A DNA stretch of 64,000 nt, taken from NCBI GenBank assembly GCA_947651825.1, contig CANTAQ010000001.1:270598-334597 (forward strand). Reading direction: 5' to 3'. A model generated the notes under the pieces. It did not search any database and was not told the origin of the DNA. It saw only the letters and a program-made list of their open reading frames with translations. Source of the stretch: an uncultured Clostridium sp. Its GTDB lineage: Bacteria; Bacillota; Clostridia; TANB77; CAG-508. How positions within the stretch are numbered: position 1 is the first letter of the stretch; each line of letters starts with the position of its first letter. Positions 48,081 to 58,394 of the stretch are shown piece after piece. A program made the translations under genes and the position numbers.

Positions 48081-49728
48081 CTAGTTTATCCTATTAATTC
48101 TTTCTTCAACACGTTCTTTTCCAAGTATTTGAATAATTTCATATAAATCTGGAGTATTACATTTTCCTGTTAAAGCTACCCTTATTACTGTACTTATATC
48201 ACCTACATGTCCCTTATACTTTTCAGGATTTTGTTTATACTCTTTAACTTCTCTTGCATATCCTTTTTCTTCTGCTAAATCTTTTATTTTATCAAACCAT
48301 GTTTGTTTGTCATCACTTATATCAAAATACTTTTCAAGGTAGTTTGATAAAATTTCCTTTATTTCATCTTTACCTGTTATTTTTTGGAATTCATACATAT
48401 TATTATTTTCAAATACTTCATCATACATATATGATATTATTCCTTTAACTTCTGACCATTTTGAAATATCTTTTCTTGGTTTTGCATTTCCTCTTTCTAT
48501 ATTTAAAACTTTTAATGAATATTCCTGATGATTTTCTAGTAATCTTTTTAATTCTTCATCATAATTTTTTGCCCATTCTAAAGTTTCATTATAGATTTTT
48601 TCTGCTGTAAATTTTGATATTACGTTTTTAGAAACATCTAGTAGTTTAATCATATCAAACACTGCTCCGGCTTACACTCATTTTATTTAATTGTAAATCA
48701 AATTCACTAATGTCAACATCTTTATTACTTCTTCTCCAAGGCTCAAAATTTGAATTTGCAATATTTAATAAATATTCTATAACAGCCTCCTGTGGTATTC
48801 CTTCTTCATGATAATAGCTTACTGCTGCTTCCGGATCTTTTCTTTTGCTTATTTTTCTTTTTCCACCATTATCGTCTTTCATTATTGTTGCTGTATGAGC
48901 ATATTTAGGTGGTTTAAATCCTAATGTTTTAAATAATTCTAAATGTAATGGAATTGATGATACCCATTCATCCCCTCTTATTACATGTGTTACCCTCATT
49001 AAATGGTCATCTACTGCGTGTGCAAAATGGTAAGTTGGCAATCCATCTGCCTTTATTATAACTATATCTTGGTCATTTTCTGGAAATTCTATATTTCCTT
49101 TTATAATATCTTTATGCTTTATCTTTCTATCTTCATTTCCTTGTGATTTAAATCTTATTATATATTTTTCTCCATTTTTTATTTTTTCTGCTGCTTCTTG
49201 TAATGGTAAAGTTCTATATTTTGCCCATATACCATAATATCCTGGTCTTATTTTTGCTTTTTCTTGTTTTTCTCTTATTTCTTCTAATTCCTCTGGAGTA
49301 CAGAAACATGGATATGCAAAACCTCTTTCTATTAATGATTTTGCATATGCTTGATATATATCTTTCCTCTGGCTCTGTTTATATGGTCCATAAATTCCTT
49401 TTTCTTCATTTTCTCCAATCATTCCTTCATTTGGAATAATTCCGAAGTCACTTAATCCTTTAACTATTTGTTCTGTCCCATTTTCTATTTCTCTTTTTTG
49501 ATCAGTATCTTCTATACGTAAAATAAAAACACCTTTTGTTTGTTCTGCAAGCTTTCTATCAACGATTGCTCCAAATAGCCCTCCTATATGTACAAATCCT
49601 GTTGGACTTGGTGCAAAACGTGTAACCATTGCTCCTTCTGGTAAATTTCTCTCTGGATATTTTTCCTCATAAAATTCTATTCCTTTAGCTTCTGGGAATA
49701 TTAAATCTGCTAATTCTTTATGATCCAT
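48081..49728 (-). CDS. gltX: Glutamyl-tRNA synthetase, needs +1 frameshift
   Basis: Charges tRNA-Glu. The class I signature is in PSPTGFVHIGG near residue 43 and the KMSKS-type loop in KRKISKRKD near 315. The zero frame ends with a stop 5 codons after CGG at 48667-48669; skipping C gives LNKMSVSGAVFDMIKLLDV, exactly the family continuation (KMSVSGALFD), and the anticodon-binding half for 548 residues. Without the shift the enzyme would lose about 195 residues. This is the most telling case, because the gene is essential and no second copy is seen here. The start overlaps the upstream kinase gene by 11 bases. Confidence 0.92.
48667..48669 (-). other. In-frame CGG, +1 recoding site 10 (gltX)
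   Basis: The zero-frame context is AGC CGG AGC. Skipping C gives AGC GGA GCA GTG TTT, Gly354 in the conserved KMSVSG motif. Confidence 0.88.
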
Positions 49729-50809
49729 ATGTTTCTATCATTCCTTTCATTTTATTTTCATTTTGTTCAATTTGTTTTAGAACTTCCATTTGAGCTCTAA
49801 CTCTTATTAAATTGTGATCTTCAATTTCTGGATTTACTGAAAAATATACATCTCCATTTAAATAATCTGCCAAAAATCTTATTAAATTTTCATATGTCAT
49901 CATCCATGCACCAAGTGGCAAAATTTCTAGTTCTTCTTTTGTTATAATATCTTTAGTTTTCTCTAAAAAGCCTTTAGTAAATGCTTCAAATCTTGATATA
50001 TCAGCTTTTATTTTAGATATATCTTGTTCATCTTCCTTAGCTGTTGTTATTCCACTTCTTATTCCTTCTCCAAAGTCATAAACAATTGAACCTGGCATAA
50101 TTGTATCAAAATCAATTAAGCATACTGACTTGTCTGTATTTTTATCAAACAATATATTGCTTAACTTTGTATCATTATGTGTCACTCTTAAAGGGATTTC
50201 TCCTTTTTCAATTTTATCAGTTATTATATTTGTTCTCTCTAATCTAAACTTTTCTGTTAAAAATTCGATTTCCTTTTTAGCTTTTTTAAATCTTTCAGGC
50301 CTTTTCTCTATATTTTCTTTACTGTTTAATGCATCTTTTAGTTGTTTTACTCTATTAGGGGTATAGTGAAACATAGGAATTACTTCATAAAGGCTATTTG
50401 CTTCAAATCCTTCTACTTCTTTTTGAAAGTCCCCAACTGCTTTTCCTGCTTCATATAGTTTATCTAAACTCTCTGTTGCTAAATATGTTTTTGTATTATC
50501 TATAAATTTTTGCATTCTCCAGTTTCCATTGTAGATGTAATCTTTTGTATCTTTTATTGGGACAAACTCTATTGTTACAGAATCTTCTTTTCTTCTCATG
50601 TACTCTGTTACTCTCTCAGCATTACTCATAAGTTCCTTTAAATTCGGAAAAACATTAGTATTTACATATTGCAAAATATATTTTTCATTGTTATCATAAT
50701 CCACTAAATATGTCTTATTTATATGGCCTATATCAATTAGTTGCATACTAGTTGGCTTCGCATCAATATCAAACCTTTGTGCAATATTCATTAAATTTTC
50801 TGTATCCAT
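49718..50809 (-). CDS. APH-fold phosphotransferase (NahK-like sugar kinase)
   Basis: The start at 50809 (MDTENLMNIAQ) follows GGAGG. The 363-residue protein has the start pattern IDIGHINKTYLVDY, the catalytic loop VTHNDTKLSNILFD near 210 and the metal site LIDFDTIMPGSIVYDFGEG near 232, typical of aminoglycoside-phosphotransferase-fold kinases. The GHINxT pattern resembles N-acetylhexosamine 1-kinase, so a sugar 1-kinase is the best guess. It is coupled to gltX by an 11-base overlap. Confidence 0.75.
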   Translation of the reverse strand: MDTENLMNIAQRFDIDAKPTSMQLIDIGHINKTYLVDYDNNEKYILQYVNTNVFPNLKELMSNAERVTEYMRRKEDSVTIEFVPIKDTKDYIYNGNWRMQKFIDNTKTYLATESLDKLYEAGKAVGDFQKEVEGFEANSLYEVIPMFHYTPNRVKQLKDALNSKENIEKRPERFKKAKKEIEFLTEKFRLERTNIITDKIEKGEIPLRVTHNDTKLSNILFDKNTDKSVCLIDFDTIMPGSIVYDFGEGIRSGITTAKEDEQDISKIKADISRFEAFTKGFLEKTKDIITKEELEILPLGAWMMTYENLIRFLADYLNGDVYFSVNPEIEDHNLIRVRAQMEVLKQIEQNENKMKGMIETYGS

Positions 50810-50841
50810 AAAAACCTCCATTTGAACATTTTATACCACAA

Positions 50842-51027
50842 TTACATAAGTATTAGAAATCCTGCTACTGTACTAATTATAAATCCTACAATCTTTAAAG
50901 TCATAACTGCCTCATTTTGATCTCCAAAGCTAAATACTTTTTTAGTTATTGACCTTGCATCATATATCATTATAACTCCTATCATTAGTATAATTACTTT
51001 GATTGTTTCTAGAATTATTTCTAACAT
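50842..51027 (-). CDS. Small membrane protein, unknown function
   Basis: A 61-residue protein with two helices (about residues 6-22 and 42-60) separated by ITKKVFSFGDQNEA. AGGAT precedes the ATG. It lies just before the kinase gene. Confidence 0.6.
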   Translation of the reverse strand: MLEIILETIKVIILMIGVIMIYDARSITKKVFSFGDQNEAVMTLKIVGFIISTVAGFLILM

Positions 51028-51122
51028 TTTACTACATCCTTTTTATTTACTATTTTAGAATTATATCACATTTAGATTACTATTGTACAGACTTATTTTT
51101 TAATTTGTATTTTTGCAAGAAA

Positions 51123-51160
51123 AATACACATCAAATATAAAATAATATTTAATGTGCATT
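51123..51160 (-). terminator. Terminator after the cohesin-like gene
   Basis: AATGCACATTAAATA and TATTTGATGTGTATT-type arms on the minus strand, with a T run after, lie 20 bases past the stop. Confidence 0.65.
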
Positions 51161-51179
51161 TCCAGATATTCTTTATAAG

Positions 51180-52442
51180 TTATATCATTCTATTATGGTT
51201 ATTTCCCATCATTTTTGTAGAATAATTATTTCTATTCTTTATCTCCGGCATGTATCTAATTCGTGCATAATTATTCTGTAATACATTGTTATTTTGCATT
51301 TCTATATTAAAGGCAGTTTGTGTCGCACCTCTATATCCTATGTTTCTATTATAATTACTTTGTGGTTGTAGTTTCTCGTCTTGTTCATTTGCAATATATG
51401 ATGAATCCACAACAGTTTCATTAGAGTTATTAACTACATCATCATAATTATCATAATCTTCTATCACACTATTTCTTCTTTTTTGATTCTTTTTCATATT
51501 TATTTTTCTCATAAAGAAAAGAATTTCAGCCAAAATTGCAACTGTTGTAATTGCTCCGATTATAATAATTACTCTATTTGAATCAGTAAGCATTTTATTT
51601 TTTTCTGATATTGGTGTAAATACCTCATCATTATTTTCTATTTTTTCACTATCATTTAATATGTTTTCTTCTTTTATATTAGTATCAACTGTTCCTACCG
51701 CCTCTGGTATATCATTCTTTTCTGTTGAATCCACTTTATTAGGATTTTTTGTAACTGCTGTATTAGGTTTATTCGTTGTTCCGCCTATTATTTGTGTTGG
51801 ATTTGATATTGATTCATCTGGTTGTTTATTTGAGTTATTGTCTCCATTTGGTTTTGTTTCAGGTTTTTCATTTGGCTTAGTTTCTGGTTTTTGTTCTTCT
51901 TTTGGTGGTTCAACAGGATTTGAATTCTGTGTATTATTTCCTTGATCTGTATTATTATCTCCAGAATCTACAATCACAGGTTTAATTTTTAAACTAATTG
52001 CAGTTTCTTTTACGTCTATATCTTCTAATCCATTTGATGCAGCAATATTTGTAAGTCCCACTATTGTATTATTTTCGCTTTCTTCTATTGCTTTAAATGT
52101 AACTTTAATCATTGCTCCATTTTTCTTTGTATAATCATTTCTATCTAATACAAATATTCCATTTGATTCATTGTATGAAGGTCCTGACCATCCTCCGATT
52201 GCCTCCATATTTTTTAATTCTAAAATATTTTTATCGTATTTTAAAGTTGCACCTATTATTAAAATTCCCATTTCATCTTTTATATTTGAAAGTGAAAAGG
52301 TTAATGTAATTTCTTCGTTTTTAGTAATTTCCCACTTATTCGAATTTATATTTACATCACATGTAGATTCTGCATATACATTACTCATTAATAATATCAT
52401 TGCTATTAACATAATTGTGCTAAAGATTGCTATTTTTTTCAT
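51180..52442 (-). CDS. Secreted cohesin-like surface protein with C-terminal membrane anchor
   Basis: A 420-residue protein with a signal peptide (about residues 1-24, ending VYAES), a beta-sandwich domain (about 28-155) with the cohesin-type pattern LKYDKNILELKNMEAIGGW and GAMIKVTFKA, a linker rich in Pro, Glu, Lys, Asn and Gln (about 158-275), one membrane helix (about 290-310) and a polar cytoplasmic tail. Cohesin-type domains bind dockerin-like partners or self-associate; here a general surface scaffold role is inferred. No CGG in frame. Confidence 0.75.
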   Translation of the reverse strand: MKKIAIFSTIMLIAMILLMSNVYAESTCDVNINSNKWEITKNEEITLTFSLSNIKDEMGILIIGATLKYDKNILELKNMEAIGGWSGPSYNESNGIFVLDRNDYTKKNGAMIKVTFKAIEESENNTIVGLTNIAASNGLEDIDVKETAISLKIKPVIVDSGDNNTDQGNNTQNSNPVEPPKEEQKPETKPNEKPETKPNGDNNSNKQPDESISNPTQIIGGTTNKPNTAVTKNPNKVDSTEKNDIPEAVGTVDTNIKEENILNDSEKIENNDEVFTPISEKNKMLTDSNRVIIIIGAITTVAILAEILFFMRKINMKKNQKRRNSVIEDYDNYDDVVNNSNETVVDSSYIANEQDEKLQPQSNYNRNIGYRGATQTAFNIEMQNNNVLQNNYARIRYMPEIKNRNNYSTKMMGNNHNRMI

Positions 52443-52658
52443 ATTTTATCTCCTCTTTCACTTTGTTAAAATCTCATTCTTTTCTTTGTACAACTTCTTA
52501 ACAGTTTTGAAAACCAATCTTGTAGTATCTTTGTTATTTTTTCTTTAGCAAATATTAACTCTAGAATTATATCAAAAAAGTTTTTCTTTTTCAAGCATTT
52601 TTAAAATTATTTTTCGTTTTTATGTAAATATTTTGTGTTAATTGTTTTTGCTATAAAA

Positions 52659-52685
52659 ATACATGCCATTAAAAATGACATGTAT
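52659..52685 (-). terminator. Terminator after acpP
   Basis: ATACATG and CATGTAT outer arms plus CATT/AATG inner arms, followed by ATTTTTAT on the minus strand, 15 bases past the acpP stop. Confidence 0.65.
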
Positions 52686-52699
52686 CTAGTATTTTTTAC

Positions 52700-52939
52700 T
52701 TATTGTTGATTCTTTATATACTCAACTAAATCAGATACTGCAACAATTTTATCTGCTTGATCATCTGAAACTTCTACATTAAATCTTTCTTCAATAGCCA
52801 TTACTAGTTCAACAACATCTAACGAATCTGCACCTAAGTCATCTGTAAAAGATGCTTCTTGTGTGACTTTTTCTTCCTCTACACCTAATTGTTCAACTAT
52901 TATTTCCTTTAACGTTTGAAAAATTTCCTCTTCGTTCAT
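52700..52939 (-). CDS. acpP: Acyl carrier protein
   Basis: A 79-residue acidic protein with the phosphopantetheine serine in [16 protein letters not shown] near residue 39. It carries acyl chains in fatty acid synthesis. It follows the AMP-binding enzyme by 24 bases, which suggests that enzyme loads or uses this carrier. AAAGGATG is close before the ATG. Confidence 0.95.
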   Translation of the reverse strand: MNEEEIFQTLKEIIVEQLGVEEEKVTQEASFTDDLGADSLDVVELVMAIEERFNVEVSDDQADKIVAVSDLVEYIKNQQ

Positions 52940-52963
52940 TTTCTCTTCATCCTTTCTTTATAA

Positions 52964-54814
52964 TTATACATTTACTTTTTTCTTAAGTTCTTCAGCTCTT
53001 TTTATTTTCATTGTTGTTGTTTTCACGAACTCGTCATTCTTTATTTCTAACTCTTTAACTGCTTTATATGAAACTAATTCTTTATTTACTTCTTTAATTT
53101 TATCCCATATAAGTTTGTGTATTTCTTTATCTGATAATCCTTTTCCATATTTTTCTTCTATATCTTCTTTATTAGGAATTACTCTTGCTGTTATTTTTAG
53201 TTCATTTCCTTTATCTTCTTTTCCATAAACCATACACTCTTTTATTTCACTTACTTTACCTAATAATAGTTCTATTTCTTCTGGATAAATATTTTTTCCA
53301 TTTTGTGTTACTATTACATTTTTGCTTCTTCCTGTTATATATATAAACCCTTCTTCATTAAGATATCCTAAATCTCCTGAATGGAACCAATTATCTTTAA
53401 TTACTTCATTAGTTGCTTCTTCATTTTCATAATATCCAAGCATTAATGTTGTACTTTTTATCAATATTTCCCCTTCTCCATCTTCATTAGGATTATCAAT
53501 TTTTACTTCTGCACAAATAACTGGTTTTCCAACTGATCCAACCATTGGATTAAATTCTGGTGTTAATGCTGCAATAGGTGCAGTTTCTGTTAAGCCATAT
53601 CCTTGCAAGAATTTTATTCCTATATCTGTTAACCATTTTCCCACCTTTGGATCTATAGGTGCTGCTGCTGATACTACAAATCTTAAATTTCCACCTAAAT
53701 TATCATATATTTCTTTAAATACTTTTCTTTTTATATCAATATTAACTGCACTTAAAGCATTTGTAACGTGAATCATTGAATTTACTAATTTATCTTTCTT
53801 ATTTTTCTTTATAGTTGCATTTATTTTTTTATAAACACTTTCAAGTAATAATGGTACAGCTAATAGTGCTGTTGGATGTGTTTCTTTCAAATTTGGTACT
53901 ATGTGTTTTAATCCTTCACAAACAGCTATACTTGATCCACATGCAACTGGTAGTAAAAAACCTATTGTAGATTCATAACAATGGTGCAATGGTAATACTG
54001 AAAAGAATCTATCTGTTGGATATAGTTTAACATATGCAGATACTGCATTAACATTTTCAGCTAAATTTCTATTACAAAGCATTATTCCCTTTGCTTCTGA
54101 TGTTGTTCCTGAACTAAAAATTAGAACCTTAAATTCTTCTGGATCAATTTTTATATTTAAGAATGTTTCATCACCTTTTTCTACTATTTTCTTTCCTTCA
54201 TCAATTACTCTTTGTATTCCAATTGTCTTATTTCCTTTATTATATTCTTCATTAGAGTTCATTTCTATAAAATACTTTACTGTAGTAAGTTTTTCTTTTG
54301 TCTTTTCTATTAATTCTCTTTTCTTTCCATGATATATTACTATATCTGCTCTTGCTCTATTTACAACATTTACAAATTCATTATCTGGTAACTCTTTATC
54401 TACTGGTACAGCTATTCCTTCTGAACAAAGCATTGTCATATATGATACATACCAATGATATGTTGTTTGACCTATAATAACAACTCTTTTACCTTTAAGA
54501 TTCATTAAATTTCCTAAGCCAGTACCTAAATTTATTACATCATTTCTAAAATCATTATATGTTTTTGTTTCATACTTTTTCTTTGGATCAAACTTTTCTA
54601 AAACGAATTCCTTTTCTGAATATTTAATAGTATTTTTTATGAAAATTTCTTTTATTGTCCTGTATTTAGTAGGTTCAAAAACTACTGGTATTTTGTCATT
54701 TTTCATTTTCTTTTCTAATTTTGAATAATCAATTTTTAGTTCTTCTATTTCTTCTAAGCCTTCCATTTTTATTTTTGAAAACTTTAATTTTGGAATTTTT
54801 TTTAGTATATCCAT
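52964..54814 (-). CDS. AMP-binding acyl-CoA or acyl-ACP synthetase
   Basis: A 616-residue adenylating enzyme with the phosphate loop IFSSGTTSEAKGIML near 230, the motif LRFVVSAAAPI, the conserved GYGLTETAP near 405, and WFHSGDLGYLNEEGFIYITGR near 475 with the C-terminal lysine region. It resembles long-chain fatty acid ligases. The following acpP gene and the upstream TetR gene suggest uptake of fatty acids into lipid synthesis. The exact chain length is unknown. Confidence 0.85.
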   Translation of the reverse strand: MDILKKIPKLKFSKIKMEGLEEIEELKIDYSKLEKKMKNDKIPVVFEPTKYRTIKEIFIKNTIKYSEKEFVLEKFDPKKKYETKTYNDFRNDVINLGTGLGNLMNLKGKRVVIIGQTTYHWYVSYMTMLCSEGIAVPVDKELPDNEFVNVVNRARADIVIYHGKKRELIEKTKEKLTTVKYFIEMNSNEEYNKGNKTIGIQRVIDEGKKIVEKGDETFLNIKIDPEEFKVLIFSSGTTSEAKGIMLCNRNLAENVNAVSAYVKLYPTDRFFSVLPLHHCYESTIGFLLPVACGSSIAVCEGLKHIVPNLKETHPTALLAVPLLLESVYKKINATIKKNKKDKLVNSMIHVTNALSAVNIDIKRKVFKEIYDNLGGNLRFVVSAAAPIDPKVGKWLTDIGIKFLQGYGLTETAPIAALTPEFNPMVGSVGKPVICAEVKIDNPNEDGEGEILIKSTTLMLGYYENEEATNEVIKDNWFHSGDLGYLNEEGFIYITGRSKNVIVTQNGKNIYPEEIELLLGKVSEIKECMVYGKEDKGNELKITARVIPNKEDIEEKYGKGLSDKEIHKLIWDKIKEVNKELVSYKAVKELEIKNDEFVKTTTMKIKRAEELKKKVNV

Positions 54815-54847
54815 TTGTATTTTTCCTCCTCGACTTTTAGCATATTT

Positions 54848-54890
54848 ATTTTAACATAAAAAAAGTAAATTGTCATTAGACTAGGTGGTC
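54848..54890 (-). promoter_or_regulatory. Promoter of the AMP-binding gene with possible TetR operator
   Basis: ATGACA (54871-54876) and TAAAAT (54848-54853) on the minus strand are 17 bases apart. Directly upstream lies the dyad GACTAGGTGGTC (54879-54890), a form seen for TetR-type lipid regulators; the TetR gene is the next one upstream. Confidence 0.5.
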
Positions 54891-54958
54891 AGTTTTTTCT
54901 GCTTATGTATTAATTTATTTTACTCTTTATTACATTCATCTAACAACATTCTACTTTT

Positions 54959-55525
54959 TTATTTTCTTAATCCTCTGACAACTGTATCTATAAATCCTTT
55001 ATATACTTCTTCTACGTTTACTTCTCTATTTTTCTTCAATCTATAAATAAGGCTAGAAACTGTAATTCCAAATATTCCTGATGCCAATGCTTCTACATTT
55101 CCATCATAAAATTCTCCATTATCAATTCCTTCTTTTATTATTTTCTCAAGTATTTTTATGTACTCAAAAACTGCTTTTTTACATTTTATATTTTTTCCTT
55201 CTTCTCCCCATAGTTCACTAAATATAACATTCAAAAAACTTTCATATTTTACAATTACTTTAATTTGAACTAATGTAACAGCTTTTATTTTTTCTAAAGC
55301 AGTATTACAACTTCTTGTTTTTAATTCTATATTATTTTTTAATAGTTTTAATCCTTCTTCTAATAGCAAATCAAATATATCTTCTTTTTTGGTAAAATGG
55401 TAATACAATGTACCTTTAGCAACTCCTGCGACTGCCGTAATTTCTTCAATATTTGTATTATCATATCCTTTTGCTGAAAATAATTCTACTGCAGTATTAA
55501 ATATTCTTCTTTTTGTTTTATTCAT
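54959..55525 (-). CDS. TetR/AcrR family transcriptional regulator
   Basis: A 188-residue regulator with the TetR helix-turn-helix (about residues 5-50, including TNIEEITAVAGVAKGTLYYHF) and a helical ligand domain. It sits upstream of the AMP-binding enzyme and acpP, so it may respond to acyl-CoA and control fatty acid use. AGGAGG precedes the ATG. Confidence 0.88.
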   Translation of the reverse strand: MNKTKRRIFNTAVELFSAKGYDNTNIEEITAVAGVAKGTLYYHFTKKEDIFDLLLEEGLKLLKNNIELKTRSCNTALEKIKAVTLVQIKVIVKYESFLNVIFSELWGEEGKNIKCKKAVFEYIKILEKIIKEGIDNGEFYDGNVEALASGIFGITVSSLIYRLKKNREVNVEEVYKGFIDTVVRGLRK

Positions 55526-55715
55526 TTAATTAAATTCCTCCTAATAAATGAATTCTTAATTATAGAATTATATCATAAACAATTAAAAAAATCTACTTTT
55601 TTAATTCAGCTTGCATATCTCACTACTTTTTAGTTCAAATTCCATATTATTTATACTCTCCTTTTCTCCTAATGTTTATTCATTAATAAAAGTCAATATT
55701 CTTAGTTATATTGTT

Positions 55716-55754
55716 AAAAGTGCAAAATGTTTATTTATCTCATTTTGCACTTTT
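55716..55754 (-). terminator. Terminator after purA
   Basis: AAAAGTGCAAAATG (55716-55729) and CATTTTGCACTTTT (55741-55754) form a 14-bp stem with an 11-base loop, 5 bases past the purA stop. The rest of the 233-base gap shows nothing clear. Confidence 0.8.
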
Positions 55755-55758
55755 CTAG

Positions 55759-57033
55759 TTATTTATTTTTTTCTATTATATCTTCTCTTTTAGGTCCATT
55801 ACCTATCATTTTTATTGGACATCCTATTTCTTTTTCAATAAATTCGATATATTTTCTTGCATTTTCTGGTAACTCCTCATATCTTTTTATATTGCTTATA
55901 TCACATTTCCATCCATCTAAATATTCATATATAGGTTTTGCTCTATTTAAGTCAACTGTTGTTGGAAAGTCTTTCACTACTTTTCCATCTATCTCATATG
56001 CTGTACATACAGGTATTTTATCAAGGTAACTAAGTACATCAACTAATGATACTACCACGTCAGTTGCTCCTTGCACCATACATCCATATCTTGTTGCCAC
56101 TGCATCAAACCAACCAACTCTCCTTGGTCTTCCTGTTTTTGCCCCATATTCTCCTCCTTTATCTCTTAATTCTTTTGCTTCTTCTCCAAATAATTCTGTT
56201 ACAAAAGCCCCTGCTCCCACACAAGATGAATATGCCTTTGTTATTGCATATATTTTCTTTATTTCATAAGGTGGTATTCCAACTCCAACTGCACCAAATC
56301 CAGCAAGTGGAGATGATGATGTTGTAAATGGATATATCCCATTATCTACATCTCTTAGTGTCCCTAGTTGACCTTCTAAAATTATAGTTTTATTTTCTTT
56401 TATCTTCTCATTTAAAAATTTTGCTACATTACAAAGGTATGGTTTCAGTTTTTCCCTTGAATTTATTAAGAAATTATACATTTCATCTATATTTATTTGT
56501 TTATCTTCTCCATACAATCCTGATATTTGTTTATTCTTTGCTGTTAATATTTTTGTTAATCTTTCTTTTAAATATTCATCATCATAAATTTCTGAAATTT
56601 GTATTCCTATTTTTGCATATTTATCAGAATAAAAAGGAGCTATTCCAGATTTAGTTGATCCAAAGCTTGCCTTTCCTAGTCTTTCTTCTTCCATTTCATC
56701 TAATTTAATATGATATGGCATTAATATTTGTACTCTATCTGATACAAGTATATTTATCTTCTCTACGCCTTTAGACTTAATCTCTTCTAATTCCTTAAAA
56801 AATGCAGTTATATCAAATGCCACACCTTGGCCTATTATATTTACGACATCTTTTCTAAATATTCCTGATGGTAACATATGAAGTGCTGTTTTTCCATACT
56901 CATTTACTATTGTATGTCCAGCATTTGCTCCCCCTTGAAATCTAATAACTATTTCTGCATCCTTAGATAAAATATCACTTATCTTTCCTTTACCTTCGTC
57001 TCCCCAATTTGCTCCAACTATTGCAATTACCAT
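55759..57033 (-). CDS. purA: Adenylosuccinate synthetase
   Basis: First step from IMP to AMP. The start at 57033 (MVIAIVGANWGDEGKGK) follows AGGAGG. The 424-residue protein has the phosphate loop GDEGKGKISD, GGANAGHTI near 37, GTTKSGIAP-like STKSGIAPFY near 132 and GRPRRVGWFDA near 300. A strong hairpin lies immediately before the ribosome binding site. Confidence 0.96.
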   Translation of the reverse strand: MVIAIVGANWGDEGKGKISDILSKDAEIVIRFQGGANAGHTIVNEYGKTALHMLPSGIFRKDVVNIIGQGVAFDITAFFKELEEIKSKGVEKINILVSDRVQILMPYHIKLDEMEEERLGKASFGSTKSGIAPFYSDKYAKIGIQISEIYDDEYLKERLTKILTAKNKQISGLYGEDKQINIDEMYNFLINSREKLKPYLCNVAKFLNEKIKENKTIILEGQLGTLRDVDNGIYPFTTSSSPLAGFGAVGVGIPPYEIKKIYAITKAYSSCVGAGAFVTELFGEEAKELRDKGGEYGAKTGRPRRVGWFDAVATRYGCMVQGATDVVVSLVDVLSYLDKIPVCTAYEIDGKVVKDFPTTVDLNRAKPIYEYLDGWKCDISNIKRYEELPENARKYIEFIEKEIGCPIKMIGNGPKREDIIEKNK

Positions 57034-57052
57034 ATTTGTACCTCCTAAAAAC

Positions 57053-57088
57053 AATAATAATGTAGCAAATATTTACTACATTATTATT
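57053..57088 (-). terminator. Hairpin directly before purA (terminator or attenuator)
   Basis: AATAATAATGTAG and CTACATTATTATT arms with a 10-base loop are followed by GTTTTT and then the purA AGGAGG. It can end the LysR transcript, but purA has no room for its own promoter after it, so it may act as an attenuator in a purA leader. Confidence 0.6.
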
Positions 57089-57143
57089 GTACAGCATTTC
57101 ATTTTATAAGTAAAATATATATTTCTTATCAATTCTATAAGTT

Positions 57144-58029
57144 TTATTTATTGTTTATAAATTCTAGAAGAGTTCTTGATGCCTTTGATATTAATTTATC
57201 TTTTTTTATTATACATATATTTCTTTTCTTTATCTTTTCTCTTGTTTTTATTTGATATATTTCTTTATTTTTCAAACTATTTTCTGCAAATTTATTAACA
57301 ACACAACCGATTCCAAAATTTCTTTTAGTAAAATCTACTATTAAATCACTCGTTGCTAGTTCATATTTAGGTATATATCTTACATTATTTTCATTAAAAA
57401 ATCTATTTATATACTTTCTTGTACTAGTATTTTCTTCAAGACATATTGCTGGATACTCACAAAGTTTCTCTAAAGGAACATTCTTATTTGACATTTCTTT
57501 ATATTTTTCTCCACAAATAAATATATCTTCTATCTCACACACTTCAATAACAGAAAAACCGTTTTTCTATTTTAAATGGTTGACTTATAAGTCCAAAATC
57601 TATTTTATCTTCTTCTAATAATTTTATTGTTTCTGGAGTTGGACAATTTGTAATGTTAATCTTTATTTTAGGATATTTTCCTTGAAATTCTTCTAGGTAT
57701 GGTAGAAGATAATACTTAAGACACATATCACTTGAACCAATCCTTATTTCACCACTATCTAGATTTATTTGTTCTTCTAATTTCTTTTCTCCTATTCTTA
57801 TTTTTTCTATAGCTGCAGAAATATAATTATAGAGTATCTCACCTTCTTTTGTTAATCCCACACCTTTTTGTGTTCGTATAAATAATTCTACTTTAAGTTT
57901 TTCTTCTAATTGCTTAATTATTTGGCTTACTGCCGGTTGAGAAACATAAAGATTTTTTGATGCATCAGTTATGTTTTTTGTTTTTGCTACTTCATAAAAT
58001 ATTTTATACCAATCATAACTAATATTCAT
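57144..58029 (-). CDS. LysR-family transcriptional regulator, needs +1 frameshift
   Basis: The N-terminal helix-turn-helix (about residues 18-60, with TDASKNLYVSQPAVSQIIKQ) and the start of the effector domain are in the first frame. At GPFKIEK-like PFKIEK the codon CGG (57559-57561) is followed by a stop 5 codons later; skipping C gives PFKIEKGFSVIEVCEIEDIF and the remaining effector domain for 294 residues, the normal length. An independent start for the second part has no ribosome binding site. The target gene is not obvious; purA follows downstream. Confidence 0.85.
57559..57561 (-). other. In-frame CGG, +1 recoding site 11
   Basis: The zero-frame context is AAA CGG TTT. Skipping C gives AAA GGT TTT TCT GTT at Gly157 of the LysR protein. 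Confidence 0.83.
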
Positions 58030-58046
58030 TTTTTTCTCCCATTCAT

Positions 58047-58328
58047 TTATTTTATAGTTATTACCATTTTTTCTTTTATTGCAACATAAAATAAGTCTGT
58101 TTCTACTTTATATTCATTCCCATTATATGTATAGATTTCTCCTTGATCGTATATTTTATATCCAATATTTTTCAACCTTATTACACTATACTTTAGAAAG
58201 TCTGTTACTTGTGTTTTACTTAGCTTTTCTTTCACTACTAACTCATAAAATTTTATCTTTATTATTTCTTCATTTTCTAATATTTTGTTATCTATATAAT
58301 TTGTAATATATTCTAAAGTTAATTTCAT
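58047..58328 (-). CDS. Small protein of unknown function
   Basis: A 93-residue soluble protein with an N-terminal helical half and a beta C-terminal half (YTYNGNEYKVETDLFYVAI). GGAG lies at a good distance before the ATG. No family recognised. It lies directly upstream of the LysR gene. Confidence 0.55.
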   Translation of the reverse strand: MKLTLEYITNYIDNKILENEEIIKIKFYELVVKEKLSKTQVTDFLKYSVIRLKNIGYKIYDQGEIYTYNGNEYKVETDLFYVAIKEKMVITIK

Positions 58329-58394
58329 TCTACCCTCTCCTATGAGCTTTTATATTATTTCTAGATAAAGTTCTGTTTTATTATATTTATAGTA

